Under the pieces are notes generated by a model, which ran no database searches, was not told the origin of the DNA, and saw only the letters and a program-made list of their open reading frames with translations. Below, piece after piece: positions 6,773 to 14,565 of a stretch of 27,866 nt of DNA (position 1 is the stretch's first letter; each line of letters opens with the position of its first letter). This stretch comes from Candidatus Coatesiibacteriota bacterium (GTDB lineage: Bacteria; JAFGND01), in NCBI GenBank assembly GCA_016927185.1, contig JAFGND010000107.1, forward strand, positions 1-27,866, written 5' to 3'. The translations under genes were made by a program, and so were the position numbers.

Positions 6773-7257
6773 CCAACTACCATTACTCAAAAGAGAATTA
6801 CAGGGAGCCTCCCATAGCGGATGCTGATGAGGATCATATCTCATTGAGTTTTCCGATTGAAGGTGGGGATTTCACTCATGCCGGATATGGATCAAGTGAG
6901 ATAAAACGCACTTTGAAAAAACTGGCTGCTGATCCCAAGATAGTTAGAAGAATTGCCATTGCCGCATATGAAGCAGAGATAAATGTGGTAGCTCATGCAT
7001 ATAAGGGAAGAATAAGTGCAGTAATATCAAGTGATGCGATAAGGGTTTTCATTGAGGATCAGGGACCTGGTATCCCTGATATTGAACAGGCAATGCAGCC
7101 GGGATTTTCTACTGCCTCACCAAAGGTAAGGGAAATGGGATTCGGTGCAGGTCTTGGTTTACCCAATATAAGAGATAACGTAGATTTTCTTCATATTGAA
7201 TCAGAAGTGAGTATAGGAACGATTTTACAATTCTGCATATTATTTAGAAATGAATAG
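6769..7257 (+). CDS. GHKL ATPase, RsbW/anti-sigma-like
   Basis: This is a 162-residue ATP-binding protein of the histidine-kinase-type ATPase fold. The N box is YEAEINVVAHA (E68, N72), the G1 box DQGPG lies at 97-101 and the G2 box GAGLGL at 126-131. There is no dimerisation or sensor domain, so it looks like a switch kinase of the RsbW/RsbT type. Its place beside DRTGG and a sensory hydrogenase-like protein suggests it relays redox state, which is inference. It overlaps the gene before by 4 nt and the gene after by 8 nt, indicating tight translational coupling. Confidence 0.85.
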   Translation: MTNYHYSKENYREPPIADADEDHISLSFPIEGGDFTHAGYGSSEIKRTLKKLAADPKIVRRIAIAAYEAEINVVAHAYKGRISAVISSDAIRVFIEDQGPGIPDIEQAMQPGFSTASPKVREMGFGAGLGLPNIRDNVDFLHIESEVSIGTILQFCILFRNE

Positions 7258-8500
7258 GGATTATTTTCATAGTGTAAGAATTATTGATGAGAGATGTAAT
7301 GGCTGTACACATTGCATAAGGGCATGTGAGACTGAAGCAATAAGGGTGCGCCATGGAAAAGCAATAATCCATGAAGTAAGGTGTATAGACTGCGGAGAGT
7401 GCATAAGAATATGCCCAAGGAATGCTGCAGTTGCAGCTTCAGACGATTTATCAGAATTGAAAAGGTTCAGTTATAATGTTGCGCTTCCATCTACTGCTTT
7501 TACAGCGCAATGTCCTTCCCAGCATAAACTCAATAAACTGTACAATGGATTGCTGCATTTAGGTTTTAATGATGTTTTCGAAGAATCAAGGACAAACTCC
7601 ATAATTTCATATGCAGTAAACAAGTTCCTGAAGGAAAATGCAAGGATAAAACCTTATATAAGCAGCGTTTGTCCAGCTGTTGTCAGGTTGATACAAGTGA
7701 GATTCCCTTCACTTGTAGAACATATAATTCCTATAGAAACACCGCTTGAAATATCTGCAAGAATTATCAGAGAGCAGAAAAGCAGGTTGCTTGGTATAGA
7801 ACCTGAGAAACTCGGGATCTTCTATATAACAACTTGTCCTGCAAGGGTTACTGCAATCAAGCAACCTGTAGGAACTGAGATTTCAAGTATTGATGGAGCA
7901 ATAGCAATTTGCAATATAATAAACAAGATTCTTGTTTTTATTGATCAGGTGGAAGAAAAAGAGAACTTCTGTAAAGCTCCTCCTTCTGCCAACAGATGGG
8001 GTGCAGTGGGTGGAGAAGTGAGAGCATTGGATACCGACAAGACATTGTCTGTTGACGGGATAAGCAACGTTGTACAGGTTTTAAATAAGGTAGAAAACTA
8101 TGAACTGGAGATGTTTGACTTTATAGAAGCTTATGCTTGTCCATGTGGATGTGTAGGTGGTGTTCTTAATTTCGAAAATCCGTATGTAGCAAAGCAGAGG
8201 ATTTATATACAAGGCAAATCCAATGAAAATATCATAGACAAGGAAATGCTTGAAATAGCAGAAGAGATGTATGAAAACAAGACGCTTTTCCTGGCAGAGG
8301 AAGTTGAACCAAGACCAGTACTGAAGCTGGATACAGATATGAGAAAAGCAATACAGAAACTGGAGAAACTGGAAAGAATTCTCAAGGATCTGCCGGGAAT
8401 AGATTGCGGAGCTTGTGGATGTCCGACATGCAGAGCTCTGGCAGAAGATATTGTCCAGGGTAACGCAAATATTGAAGATTGTATTTTTATAAGGAAGTGA
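7250..8500 (+). CDS. Sensory-type [FeFe]-hydrogenase-like iron-sulfur protein (HydS-like, no PAS)
   Basis: This 416-residue protein has two N-terminal [4Fe-4S] motifs (C16/19/22/26 and C45/48/51/55), then a [FeFe]-hydrogenase H-cluster domain. All four H-cluster cysteines are present: C141 (SSVCPA), C196 (TTCPAR), C297 and C301 (ACPCGC). The proton-transfer Cys of true hydrogenases, normally just before the first ligand, is V140, and the conserved Lys of MPCxxK is R199. A C-terminal FeS domain (C386, C389, C394, C411) ends the protein. These changes are those expected of sensory (group C-like) enzymes, not of H2-producing HydA. The PAS domain often found after the FeS domain is absent. Neighbours are GHKL ATPases and DRTGG proteins. 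Confidence 0.85.
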   Translation: MNRDYFHSVRIIDERCNGCTHCIRACETEAIRVRHGKAIIHEVRCIDCGECIRICPRNAAVAASDDLSELKRFSYNVALPSTAFTAQCPSQHKLNKLYNGLLHLGFNDVFEESRTNSIISYAVNKFLKENARIKPYISSVCPAVVRLIQVRFPSLVEHIIPIETPLEISARIIREQKSRLLGIEPEKLGIFYITTCPARVTAIKQPVGTEISSIDGAIAICNIINKILVFIDQVEEKENFCKAPPSANRWGAVGGEVRALDTDKTLSVDGISNVVQVLNKVENYELEMFDFIEAYACPCGCVGGVLNFENPYVAKQRIYIQGKSNENIIDKEMLEIAEEMYENKTLFLAEEVEPRPVLKLDTDMRKAIQKLEKLERILKDLPGIDCGACGCPTCRALAEDIVQGNANIEDCIFIRK

Positions 8501-8506
8501 TATTCA

Positions 8507-8851
8507 ATGAGAATCAAGGAGATAATTGAAAAACTCAATCTCACTGTTTATTTTTCACCTGAGGAAGATGCCGAAATCACTGGAGGATATGCATGTGATC
8601 TTCTCTCAGATGTCATGGGGCATGCAGATGCAGGCTCTATATGGGTAACAATACAGACGCATCAGAATATTGTTGCAGTTGCAGTTCTAGCTAATTTGCC
8701 TGCTATTGTATTATCCAGGGGAGTAAAACCGCAGGATTTGACAATAGATAAATGCAGGGATGAATCTGTCTATCTTCTTGGAACAGAAGAAACAACATTT
8801 GAAATGACAGGAAGGTTATACGATCTGGGAATCAGGGGAACAAAGAGATAA
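8507..8851 (+). CDS. Second DRTGG domain protein
   Basis: This is a 114-residue paralogue of the first operon gene, aligning over most of its length: CDLLSDVMGHADAGSIWVTIQTHQN corresponds to CDLISDILKCTAEQTMLLTGLTNPQ, and both end in a G-R-L-[YF]-x-x-G-[IL]-R motif. It carries the GRLYDLGIRG end that the first copy keeps as GRLFAAGLRS. Divergence between the copies suggests distinct partners rather than redundancy. It lies 6 nt after the HydS-like gene and 3 nt before the PHP gene. Role unknown; linkage to hydrogenase-type genes is known for the family. Confidence 0.8.
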   Translation: MRIKEIIEKLNLTVYFSPEEDAEITGGYACDLLSDVMGHADAGSIWVTIQTHQNIVAVAVLANLPAIVLSRGVKPQDLTIDKCRDESVYLLGTEETTFEMTGRLYDLGIRGTKR

Positions 8852-8854
8852 ACT

Positions 8855-9622
8855 ATGCCTACATTCAAGATAGATCTTCACATTCATAGTGTCTTGTCTC
8901 CATGTTCAGATTTGATGATGAGTCCTTCCAGGATACTTGACAGAGCCAGTGAAGTTGGTCTTGATATAATTGCGATTTCGGATCATAATATGGCTGAAAA
9001 TGGAAAAGCTCTTGCAGAACTGAAACTAAGAAATTTTTCAGCTCCTGAGTGTTTTTTCGGGATGGAATTGCAGACAGAGGAAGAAGTACATCTGCTTTGC
9101 TTGTTTGAAGCTATTGATACAGCTATGATTATGCAGGAAGAAATATATCCCTTGCTTATATCCCAGCCGAATAATCCAGATTTATTTGGATATCAGATAG
9201 TTGTTGATGAATTTGATGAAATAATAAGGCATGAGGAGAAACTTCTCATAAGTTCAGTAATGTTGAGGATAAATGATGTATTCAAGAAGGTTACTGATCT
9301 TGAAGGCATTGTCATCCCCTCACATATTGACAGGGAGAGTTTCAGCATAATATCCCAGCTAGGCTTTATCCCTGCTGATATACCATTTCCGACAGTGGAA
9401 TTATCCAGAAATGCTGATATTAACAGCTTCATAAATGATCCATCCTTTTCTAATCTGAATCTTGTCACATTTTCTGATTCGCACAGGATTGAGGAAATTG
9501 GTACAGCATGGACTGAAATAGAATTGGAAGATAGAAGTTTTGCATGTTTCAAAGAAGCTATTTCTATGAAAAGCGCAAAACCTTTTAAAATAAGGAGGAG
9601 TGTTAATGGTTACACAAACTAA
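8855..9622 (+). CDS. PHP-domain metal-dependent phosphoesterase
   Basis: This 255-residue protein shows the PHP signature. HxH is at 9-11 (DLHIHSVLSP), SDH at 42-44 and GMELQTEEEVH at 69-79 (E71, H79). SHID follows (H157), and SDSH at 207-210 supplies the last metal ligands. PHP enzymes use a trinuclear metal site to hydrolyse phosphoesters; known substrates include small nucleotides and pAp. PHP proteins of this short type recur beside NuoE/HydS genes in anaerobes, with no substrate proven as far as I know. The 3' end overlaps the following nuoE start by 17 nt. Confidence 0.87.
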   Translation: MPTFKIDLHIHSVLSPCSDLMMSPSRILDRASEVGLDIIAISDHNMAENGKALAELKLRNFSAPECFFGMELQTEEEVHLLCLFEAIDTAMIMQEEIYPLLISQPNNPDLFGYQIVVDEFDEIIRHEEKLLISSVMLRINDVFKKVTDLEGIVIPSHIDRESFSIISQLGFIPADIPFPTVELSRNADINSFINDPSFSNLNLVTFSDSHRIEEIGTAWTEIELEDRSFACFKEAISMKSAKPFKIRRSVNGYTN

Positions 9623-10094
9623 GATTATTAGTCTGGAAGAATACATCCCAGAACTTGATGAGATCATCCGGCAGCACAAGGGTTTGAAAGGTTCACTGAT
9701 ACAGGTTTTACACAAAGCCCAGCAAGGATTCGGATATTTGCCAATTGAACTTCAGAAATATGTTGCTGAAGGTTTGAAAGTGCCATATAGTGAAGTATAC
9801 AGCGTTGTCACCTTTTATTCTTTCTTCAGTATGGAGCCCAAAGGACGTCATATAATAAAAGTATGTCTAGGCACTGCCTGCTTTGTAAGAGGCTCTGCTA
9901 AAATAGTAACTTATCTTGAAGAAAAGTTTGGAATCCCGTTGAGCAAGACAACAGAAGACAGACGCTTCACTCTTGATAGTGCACGCTGTCTGGGAGCATG
10001 TTCGCTTGCTCCGGTAATGATGGTCAATGAGGATGTATATGGAAGGCTGACACCGGAGAAAGCCTACAAGATATTGATGGAAACATACGAGTAG
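9606..10094 (+). CDS. NuoE/HydC-like 2Fe-2S thioredoxin-fold subunit
   Basis: This is a 162-residue subunit of NADH-oxidising bifurcating complexes. The 2Fe-2S ligands are intact: C87 and C92 (CLGTAC), and C128 and C132 (CLGAC). The N-terminal helical part and VVTFYSFF are typical of NuoE. AAGGAGG at 9592-9598 points to the ATG at 9606. A GTG at 9600 in the same frame would touch the binding site and is unlikely. In known HydABC and Stn complexes this subunit passes electrons near the NuoF flavin. It is the first structural gene after the regulatory block, and its stop overlaps the next GTG. Confidence 0.92.
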   Translation: MVTQTKIISLEEYIPELDEIIRQHKGLKGSLIQVLHKAQQGFGYLPIELQKYVAEGLKVPYSEVYSVVTFYSFFSMEPKGRHIIKVCLGTACFVRGSAKIVTYLEEKFGIPLSKTTEDRRFTLDSARCLGACSLAPVMMVNEDVYGRLTPEKAYKILMETYE

Positions 10095-10636
10095 TGGAGG
10101 AATTATCACTTCATATACTAGATATAGCTGAGAATTCCATAAAAGCGAATGCCTCTTTTGTAACTATAGAAATTATAGAGGATATTGATACAGACAAAAT
10201 GGAAATAGAAATTACAGACAATGGTTTCGGAATGAGTGATAAAATGATAGAGAAAGCTCTTTCTCCGTTCTTTTCTACAAGAACGACCAGAAAGATTGGT
10301 CTGGGTCTTCCTCTCTTCAAGGATACAGTTGAAGCTTGTGAAGGAAGCATAAAACTGACTTCGGAGATTAACAGAGGAACGAAGGTTTATGCTTCACTAA
10401 GGCATTCTCATATAGACAGACCGCCACTTGGAGAAATTGCAGATACCATACTTATGCTTGTCATAAGCTATCCTGACAGGGATTTCCTGTACAGGCACAA
10501 GAAGGGAAACAGGGAATTCACTTTTGACACAAGGGAGATAAAGGAAATCCTTGGAACTGAAGTAAGTATTAATCATCCGGAGGTCAGGAGCTGGCTTTTG
10601 GAAACGCTTAAATCTGGAGAAAAAGAATTAAATTAA
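10094..10636 (+). CDS. GHKL ATPase, hydrogenase-operon type
   Basis: This 180-residue protein starts at a GTG overlapping the previous TAG by one base. It begins with ELSLHILDIAENSI, the N box with E13 and N14. The G1 box DNGFGM is at 42-47 and the G2 box GLGLPL at 69-74. After the ATPase fold comes a unique C-terminal region of about 75 residues (from HIDRPPLGEIADTI). This form, without a phospho-acceptor domain, is commonly embedded in NuoE-ferredoxin-NuoF operons of anaerobes. A kinase or chaperone-like role in regulating the complex is inferred only. It is 15 nt from the next gene. Confidence 0.87.
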   Translation: MEELSLHILDIAENSIKANASFVTIEIIEDIDTDKMEIEITDNGFGMSDKMIEKALSPFFSTRTTRKIGLGLPLFKDTVEACEGSIKLTSEINRGTKVYASLRHSHIDRPPLGEIADTILMLVISYPDRDFLYRHKKGNREFTFDTREIKEILGTEVSINHPEVRSWLLETLKSGEKELN

Positions 10637-10651
10637 AATAGGAGGTTTTCC

Positions 10652-11014
10652 ATGAATTTAGAGGAACTAAGAAAACTTAAGGAAAAGGCTCAGGCTGATT
10701 TGAAAGTGCGTGCTGAATCTGCAAAAATCAAGATAATCGTGGGGATGGGAACCTGTGGAATAGCAGCTGGAGCACGTCCTGTAATGCAGGCATTCCTGGA
10801 GGAAGTGGAAAGAAGAAATCTCAAGGATGTATTGATAACTCAGAGTGGCTGCAAGGGAATATGTGCCATGGAACCTGTTGTTGACGTAGAAATTGAGGGA
10901 GAGAAATCAATAACCTATGGGTACATGACACCTGAAAAAGCTAAGAAAGTCATAGCAGAACATATAGTAAATGGCACACCGGTAAGTGAATATATAGTTA
11001 GTACTCAAGGATAA
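10652..11014 (+). CDS. Thioredoxin-fold (2Fe-2S) ferredoxin-like protein, three cysteines
   Basis: This 120-residue protein has an N-terminal charged helix and a thioredoxin-like ferredoxin fold. Cysteines are C35 (GTCGIAAGA), C67 and C71 (GCKGIC). In the standard C-x4-C...C-x3-C set the second position is G40 here. My recollection is that related proteins in hydrogenase operons share this GTCGIAAGA form, so the cluster may use another ligand or be absent. AGGAGG lies 6-7 nt upstream of the ATG. The gene sits between the ATPase and the NuoF-NfnB fusion and probably adds an electron-carrying subunit to that complex. Confidence 0.85.
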   Translation: MNLEELRKLKEKAQADLKVRAESAKIKIIVGMGTCGIAAGARPVMQAFLEEVERRNLKDVLITQSGCKGICAMEPVVDVEIEGEKSITYGYMTPEKAKKVIAEHIVNGTPVSEYIVSTQG

Positions 11015-11029
11015 GGATAGGAGGGAATT

Positions 11030-14000
11030 TTGACTACCCGTTTACATGTCTTGCTTTGTGCAGGAGCTGCATGTGTTAGCTCTGGTGGTGATTCTGTAAA
11101 ACTGAGACTGCAAGAGGAAATGGACAAAGCTAAAATTGCAGATGAAGTTGATATAATCGAGACAGGATGCATGGGTCCGTGTAATCTGGGACCTATTGTT
11201 GTCATTTATCCTGAAGGTGTTTTTTACAAGAAAGTCAAACCTGATGATGCTTATGAGATAGTAAATGAGCACTTCCTCAAGGGACGTCTTGTCTCAAGAT
11301 TGCTTGTTACTGATGAGGAGAAAAAAGAGGCAATTGCCGCACAGAAGGATATTGGTTTCTTCAAGGATCAAGTCAAGGTAGTATTGGAGAACAGCGGACA
11401 GATTGATCCAGAGAAAATAGAAGAATATATTGCCAGAGATGGTTATTCTGCTCTTGCCAAAGTGCTTACTGAAATGACTCCACAGCAGGTGATTGAAGAA
11501 GTCACAAAATCTGGCTTGAGAGGAAGAGGTGGTGGAGGTTTCCCAACAGGAATGAAATGGAAGCTTGTTGCAGGTAACAAGGGAGAATGCAAATACGTAG
11601 TATGCAATGCTGATGAAGGGGATCCAGGAGCATTCATGGATAGATCCGTTCTTGAAGGTGATCCCCATAAGGTGCTTGAAGCAATGACTGTTGCAGCTTA
11701 TGCTGTCTGCGGCAAGGAAATCCCTGCTTATGGTTACATATATGTGAGAGCTGAGTATCCTCTTGCAATAAAGAGACTTGAAATTGCCATCAAGCAGGCT
11801 AGAGAATTCGGCTTTCTGGGTAAGAATATATTCGAGACAGGTTTTGACTTTGATATAAATCTGAGAATGGGTGCAGGAGCTTTTGTATGTGGTGAGGAAA
11901 CAGCTCTGCTCTCGTCCATAGAAGGCAAGCGCGGATGGCCGAAGCCAAGACCTCCATATCCCGCGGTAAAAGGGCTTTTTGCACAACCGACTCTTCTGAA
12001 TAATGTGGAAACCTATGCAAACATACCCTCAATAATAAGAAAGGGCGGGGAATGGTTTGCAGGTTTCGGAACAGAGAAAAGCAAGGGAACAAAGGTTTTT
12101 GCCCTGGCAGGAAATGTAGTTAATACAGGATTAGTGGAAGTTCCTATGGGAATACCTCTTGGAGACATAATTTTCAAGATAGGAGCAGGAATTCCTAATG
12201 GCAAGAGATTCAAGGCAGCACAGGTAGGAGGTCCTTCTGGAGGATGCATTCCTATACAGCATCTTAATGTCAAGATGGACTATGAAAGTCTGGTTGACCT
12301 GGGAGCAATAATTGGATCAGGTGGACTGGTCATAATGGATGAAGATACATGTATGGTCAATCTTGCAAAGTACTTCATGGAGTTCCTGGTTGAGGAATCT
12401 TGTGGACAATGTGTTCCGTGCAGAGTCGGGACAAAGCAATTGCTTGAAATCCTTAACAGGATTTGCTCAGGCAAAGGCAAAATGGAAGACCTGGATACAC
12501 TGGAAGAACTGGGAAAAATGATAAAGACAGCCAGTTTCTGTGGTCTTGGGCAGACAGCTCCGAATGCAGTACTGACTACACTAAGATATTTCAGGGATGA
12601 ATATATTGAACATATCAAATATGGATATTGCCGTGCTGGTGCATGTGCTGATCTGGTTCTTGCCCCATGCACTAATATATGTCCAGCTGATGTAGATGTA
12701 CCTGCATATCTATCATATGTAGCTGAAGGCAAGTTCAAGGAAGCAGTTGCAGTCCACAGGGAGAAGAACCCATTCCCGGCAGCTCTTGGAAGGATCTGCC
12801 CACATGAATGCATGTCTAAATGCAGGAGGGGAACATCTGACACGCCTATTGGAATAAGAAGCGTAAAGCGTTTCATTGCAGATTTTCAGGAAGAGCTTCC
12901 GGTCTACAAAGTGGCAGCTACAAAAGAAAAAGTCGCCATAATTGGTGCAGGTCCATCTGGATTGACTGCTGCATATTTCCTGGCAAAAAAAGGTTACAAG
13001 GTTACTGTTTATGAGAAGCTGAATGTCAAGGGAGGGATGCTGAGGGTTGGAATACCTGATTACAGGCTGCCTCCTGATATCCTTGAAAGGGAAATATCAC
13101 TCATTGAGAATCTTGGAGTTGAAATAAAACATGGCAAGGAATTCGGCAAAGACATCACTATAAAGAGCCTGAAAAAGGAAGGATATAAAGCTATTTATGT
13201 TGCCATTGGAGCTCACAAGGGACTGAAACTTGGGCTTGAAGGCGAGGATCTGGATGGAGTCTTTGATGGAGTGACATTGCTGCGCAAACTCAATCTGGGA
13301 GAAGATTGCAAGATCAAGAACAAGAAAGTGGCTGTTATCGGTGGAGGCAATGTAGCAATTGATGTAGCAAGAAGTGCCTGGAGAAAGGGAGCCAGTGAAG
13401 TTCATATAATCTACCGAAGAGAACGCAAGGACATGCCAGCTTATCTGGATGAAATAGAAGATGCAGAACTTGAAGGAATAAAGATTCATACTCTTCTTTC
13501 CCCAGAGAAAATCATGGGGAATGGAAAGGTTGAGAAACTGGCAGCAAGAAAGAATGAACTTGGTATATTTGACAACAGCGGCAGAAGAAAACCGATACCC
13601 TTGAAGTGCGATTTGCAGGAATTCAAGGTTGATATGGTTATAGCTGCTATTGGACAGGAACCTGATGGTGACATTCTTTCTGGAGAAGGTCTTGAACTGA
13701 ACAAGAACAAGACTGTAAAAGCTGATGTAGAAACTCTTTTGACAAATATTGAAGGCGTATTCGCTGGAGGAGATCTTGTATCAGGCCCTGCCAGTGCAGT
13801 AGAGGCAATTGGGCAAGCTCAGAAAGCAGCAAGCGCTATAGACAAATATCTGGGTGGAGATGGCTATCTCTATGACAAGAAAGGTTTTGAAATCCCTGTT
13901 ACATATAATGAAGATGCATATCTTGAAACAAGAAAGATATTCAGGGAGTCAGGTCTGCCTGTAGAAAAACGCTGTTGCACTAATGAAGAGGTTTATGAGA

Positions 14001-14083
14001 CAATAAGCAAGGAAGCAGCGATTGAGGAATCGAAGCATTGCCTGCATTGTGACAGGGGAAAACGTCCCTTATTGGAAACTTAA
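11030..14083 (+). CDS. NuoF/HydB-NfnB fusion: bifurcating NADH/NADPH/ferredoxin oxidoreductase subunit
   Basis: This 1017-residue fusion starts at TTG behind AGGAGGG. Residues 1-90 form a 2Fe-2S thioredoxin-like domain (C10, C15, C47, C51). Residues 110-525 form NuoF: the FMN site GRGGGGFPTGMKW at 165-177, GAGAFVCGEETALL, and a [4Fe-4S] from C458, C461, C464 and C504. Residues 530-1010 are NfnB/GltD-like: Cys set C534/C539/C547/C551, then C590/C594/C598 with E593, an FAD motif at G639/G641/G644, and an NADPH motif at G771/G773/A776 with YRRERKDMPA. The HydB-type C-terminal 2x[4Fe-4S] ferredoxin domain is missing; NfnB takes its place. The combination implies coupling of NADH, NADPH and ferredoxin. 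It resembles the Sporomusa-type Nfn (Stn) transhydrogenase; this is inference. Confidence 0.9.
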   Translation: MTTRLHVLLCAGAACVSSGGDSVKLRLQEEMDKAKIADEVDIIETGCMGPCNLGPIVVIYPEGVFYKKVKPDDAYEIVNEHFLKGRLVSRLLVTDEEKKEAIAAQKDIGFFKDQVKVVLENSGQIDPEKIEEYIARDGYSALAKVLTEMTPQQVIEEVTKSGLRGRGGGGFPTGMKWKLVAGNKGECKYVVCNADEGDPGAFMDRSVLEGDPHKVLEAMTVAAYAVCGKEIPAYGYIYVRAEYPLAIKRLEIAIKQAREFGFLGKNIFETGFDFDINLRMGAGAFVCGEETALLSSIEGKRGWPKPRPPYPAVKGLFAQPTLLNNVETYANIPSIIRKGGEWFAGFGTEKSKGTKVFALAGNVVNTGLVEVPMGIPLGDIIFKIGAGIPNGKRFKAAQVGGPSGGCIPIQHLNVKMDYESLVDLGAIIGSGGLVIMDEDTCMVNLAKYFMEFLVEESCGQCVPCRVGTKQLLEILNRICSGKGKMEDLDTLEELGKMIKTASFCGLGQTAPNAVLTTLRYFRDEYIEHIKYGYCRAGACADLVLAPCTNICPADVDVPAYLSYVAEGKFKEAVAVHREKNPFPAALGRICPHECMSKCRRGTSDTPIGIRSVKRFIADFQEELPVYKVAATKEKVAIIGAGPSGLTAAYFLAKKGYKVTVYEKLNVKGGMLRVGIPDYRLPPDILEREISLIENLGVEIKHGKEFGKDITIKSLKKEGYKAIYVAIGAHKGLKLGLEGEDLDGVFDGVTLLRKLNLGEDCKIKNKKVAVIGGGNVAIDVARSAWRKGASEVHIIYRRERKDMPAYLDEIEDAELEGIKIHTLLSPEKIMGNGKVEKLAARKNELGIFDNSGRRKPIPLKCDLQEFKVDMVIAAIGQEPDGDILSGEGLELNKNKTVKADVETLLTNIEGVFAGGDLVSGPASAVEAIGQAQKAASAIDKYLGGDGYLYDKKGFEIPVTYNEDAYLETRKIFRESGLPVEKRCCTNEEVYETISKEAAIEESKHCLHCDRGKRPLLET

Positions 14084-14103
14084 TAAATAAAAAGGGGTAA
14101 GGT

Positions 14104-14565
14104 ATGGATATAAAAGCAATAATAAGTAAATACGATCCACCTGAAGAGAATTTGATACCAATACTGCATGATATTCAGGAAGCAACTGAGCTCAAATATC
14201 TGAAGGATGAAGATCTTGTAGCTGTTGCTGATTACATGAATATACCATTAAGTGAGATTCATGGGACAGTGACGTTCTATTCTATGTTCAGCAGGACTCC
14301 AAGAGGAAGGCATATAATAAGAGTCTGTGAAAGTGCTCCCTGTCACTTGATGGGTGCAACAACTATAATACAAGCACTTGAAGCAATACTGGGTATTAAA
14401 GTTGGCGAAACTACAAAGGACAAGAATTTTACACTGGAGCTTACAGCATGTCTTGGCATATGTGCAGTAGCTCCAGCTATGATGATTGACAGTGAAATGC
14501 ATGGTAATCTTACTCTAGAGAAGGTAAAGGAGATTATTGATGGATACAGGAAGGAGGTGTCATAA
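14104..14565 (+). CDS. Second NuoE-like 2Fe-2S subunit
   Basis: This 153-residue thioredoxin-fold subunit has all four 2Fe-2S ligands: C75 and C80 (CESAPC), C116 and C120 (CLGIC). It is a divergent paralogue of the NuoE at 9606-10094, carrying the same GTVTFYSMFS segment but a different N-terminus. AAGGGGTAAGGT precedes the ATG at a usable distance. Its TAA overlaps the ATG of the second NuoF by one base, so the two are surely made together and likely form a dimer. Confidence 0.92.
   Translation: MDIKAIISKYDPPEENLIPILHDIQEATELKYLKDEDLVAVADYMNIPLSEIHGTVTFYSMFSRTPRGRHIIRVCESAPCHLMGATTIIQALEAILGIKVGETTKDKNFTLELTACLGICAVAPAMMIDSEMHGNLTLEKVKEIIDGYRKEVS

Noticed and set aside
7250-8500. Catalytic hydrogenase HydA
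   Set aside because: The proton-transfer Cys and the conserved Lys of the active site are replaced, and the protein is too short for a bifurcating HydA.
11294-11986. 230-codon minus-strand frame
   Set aside because: It is opposite the conserved NuoF domain and carries no domain; a shadow.
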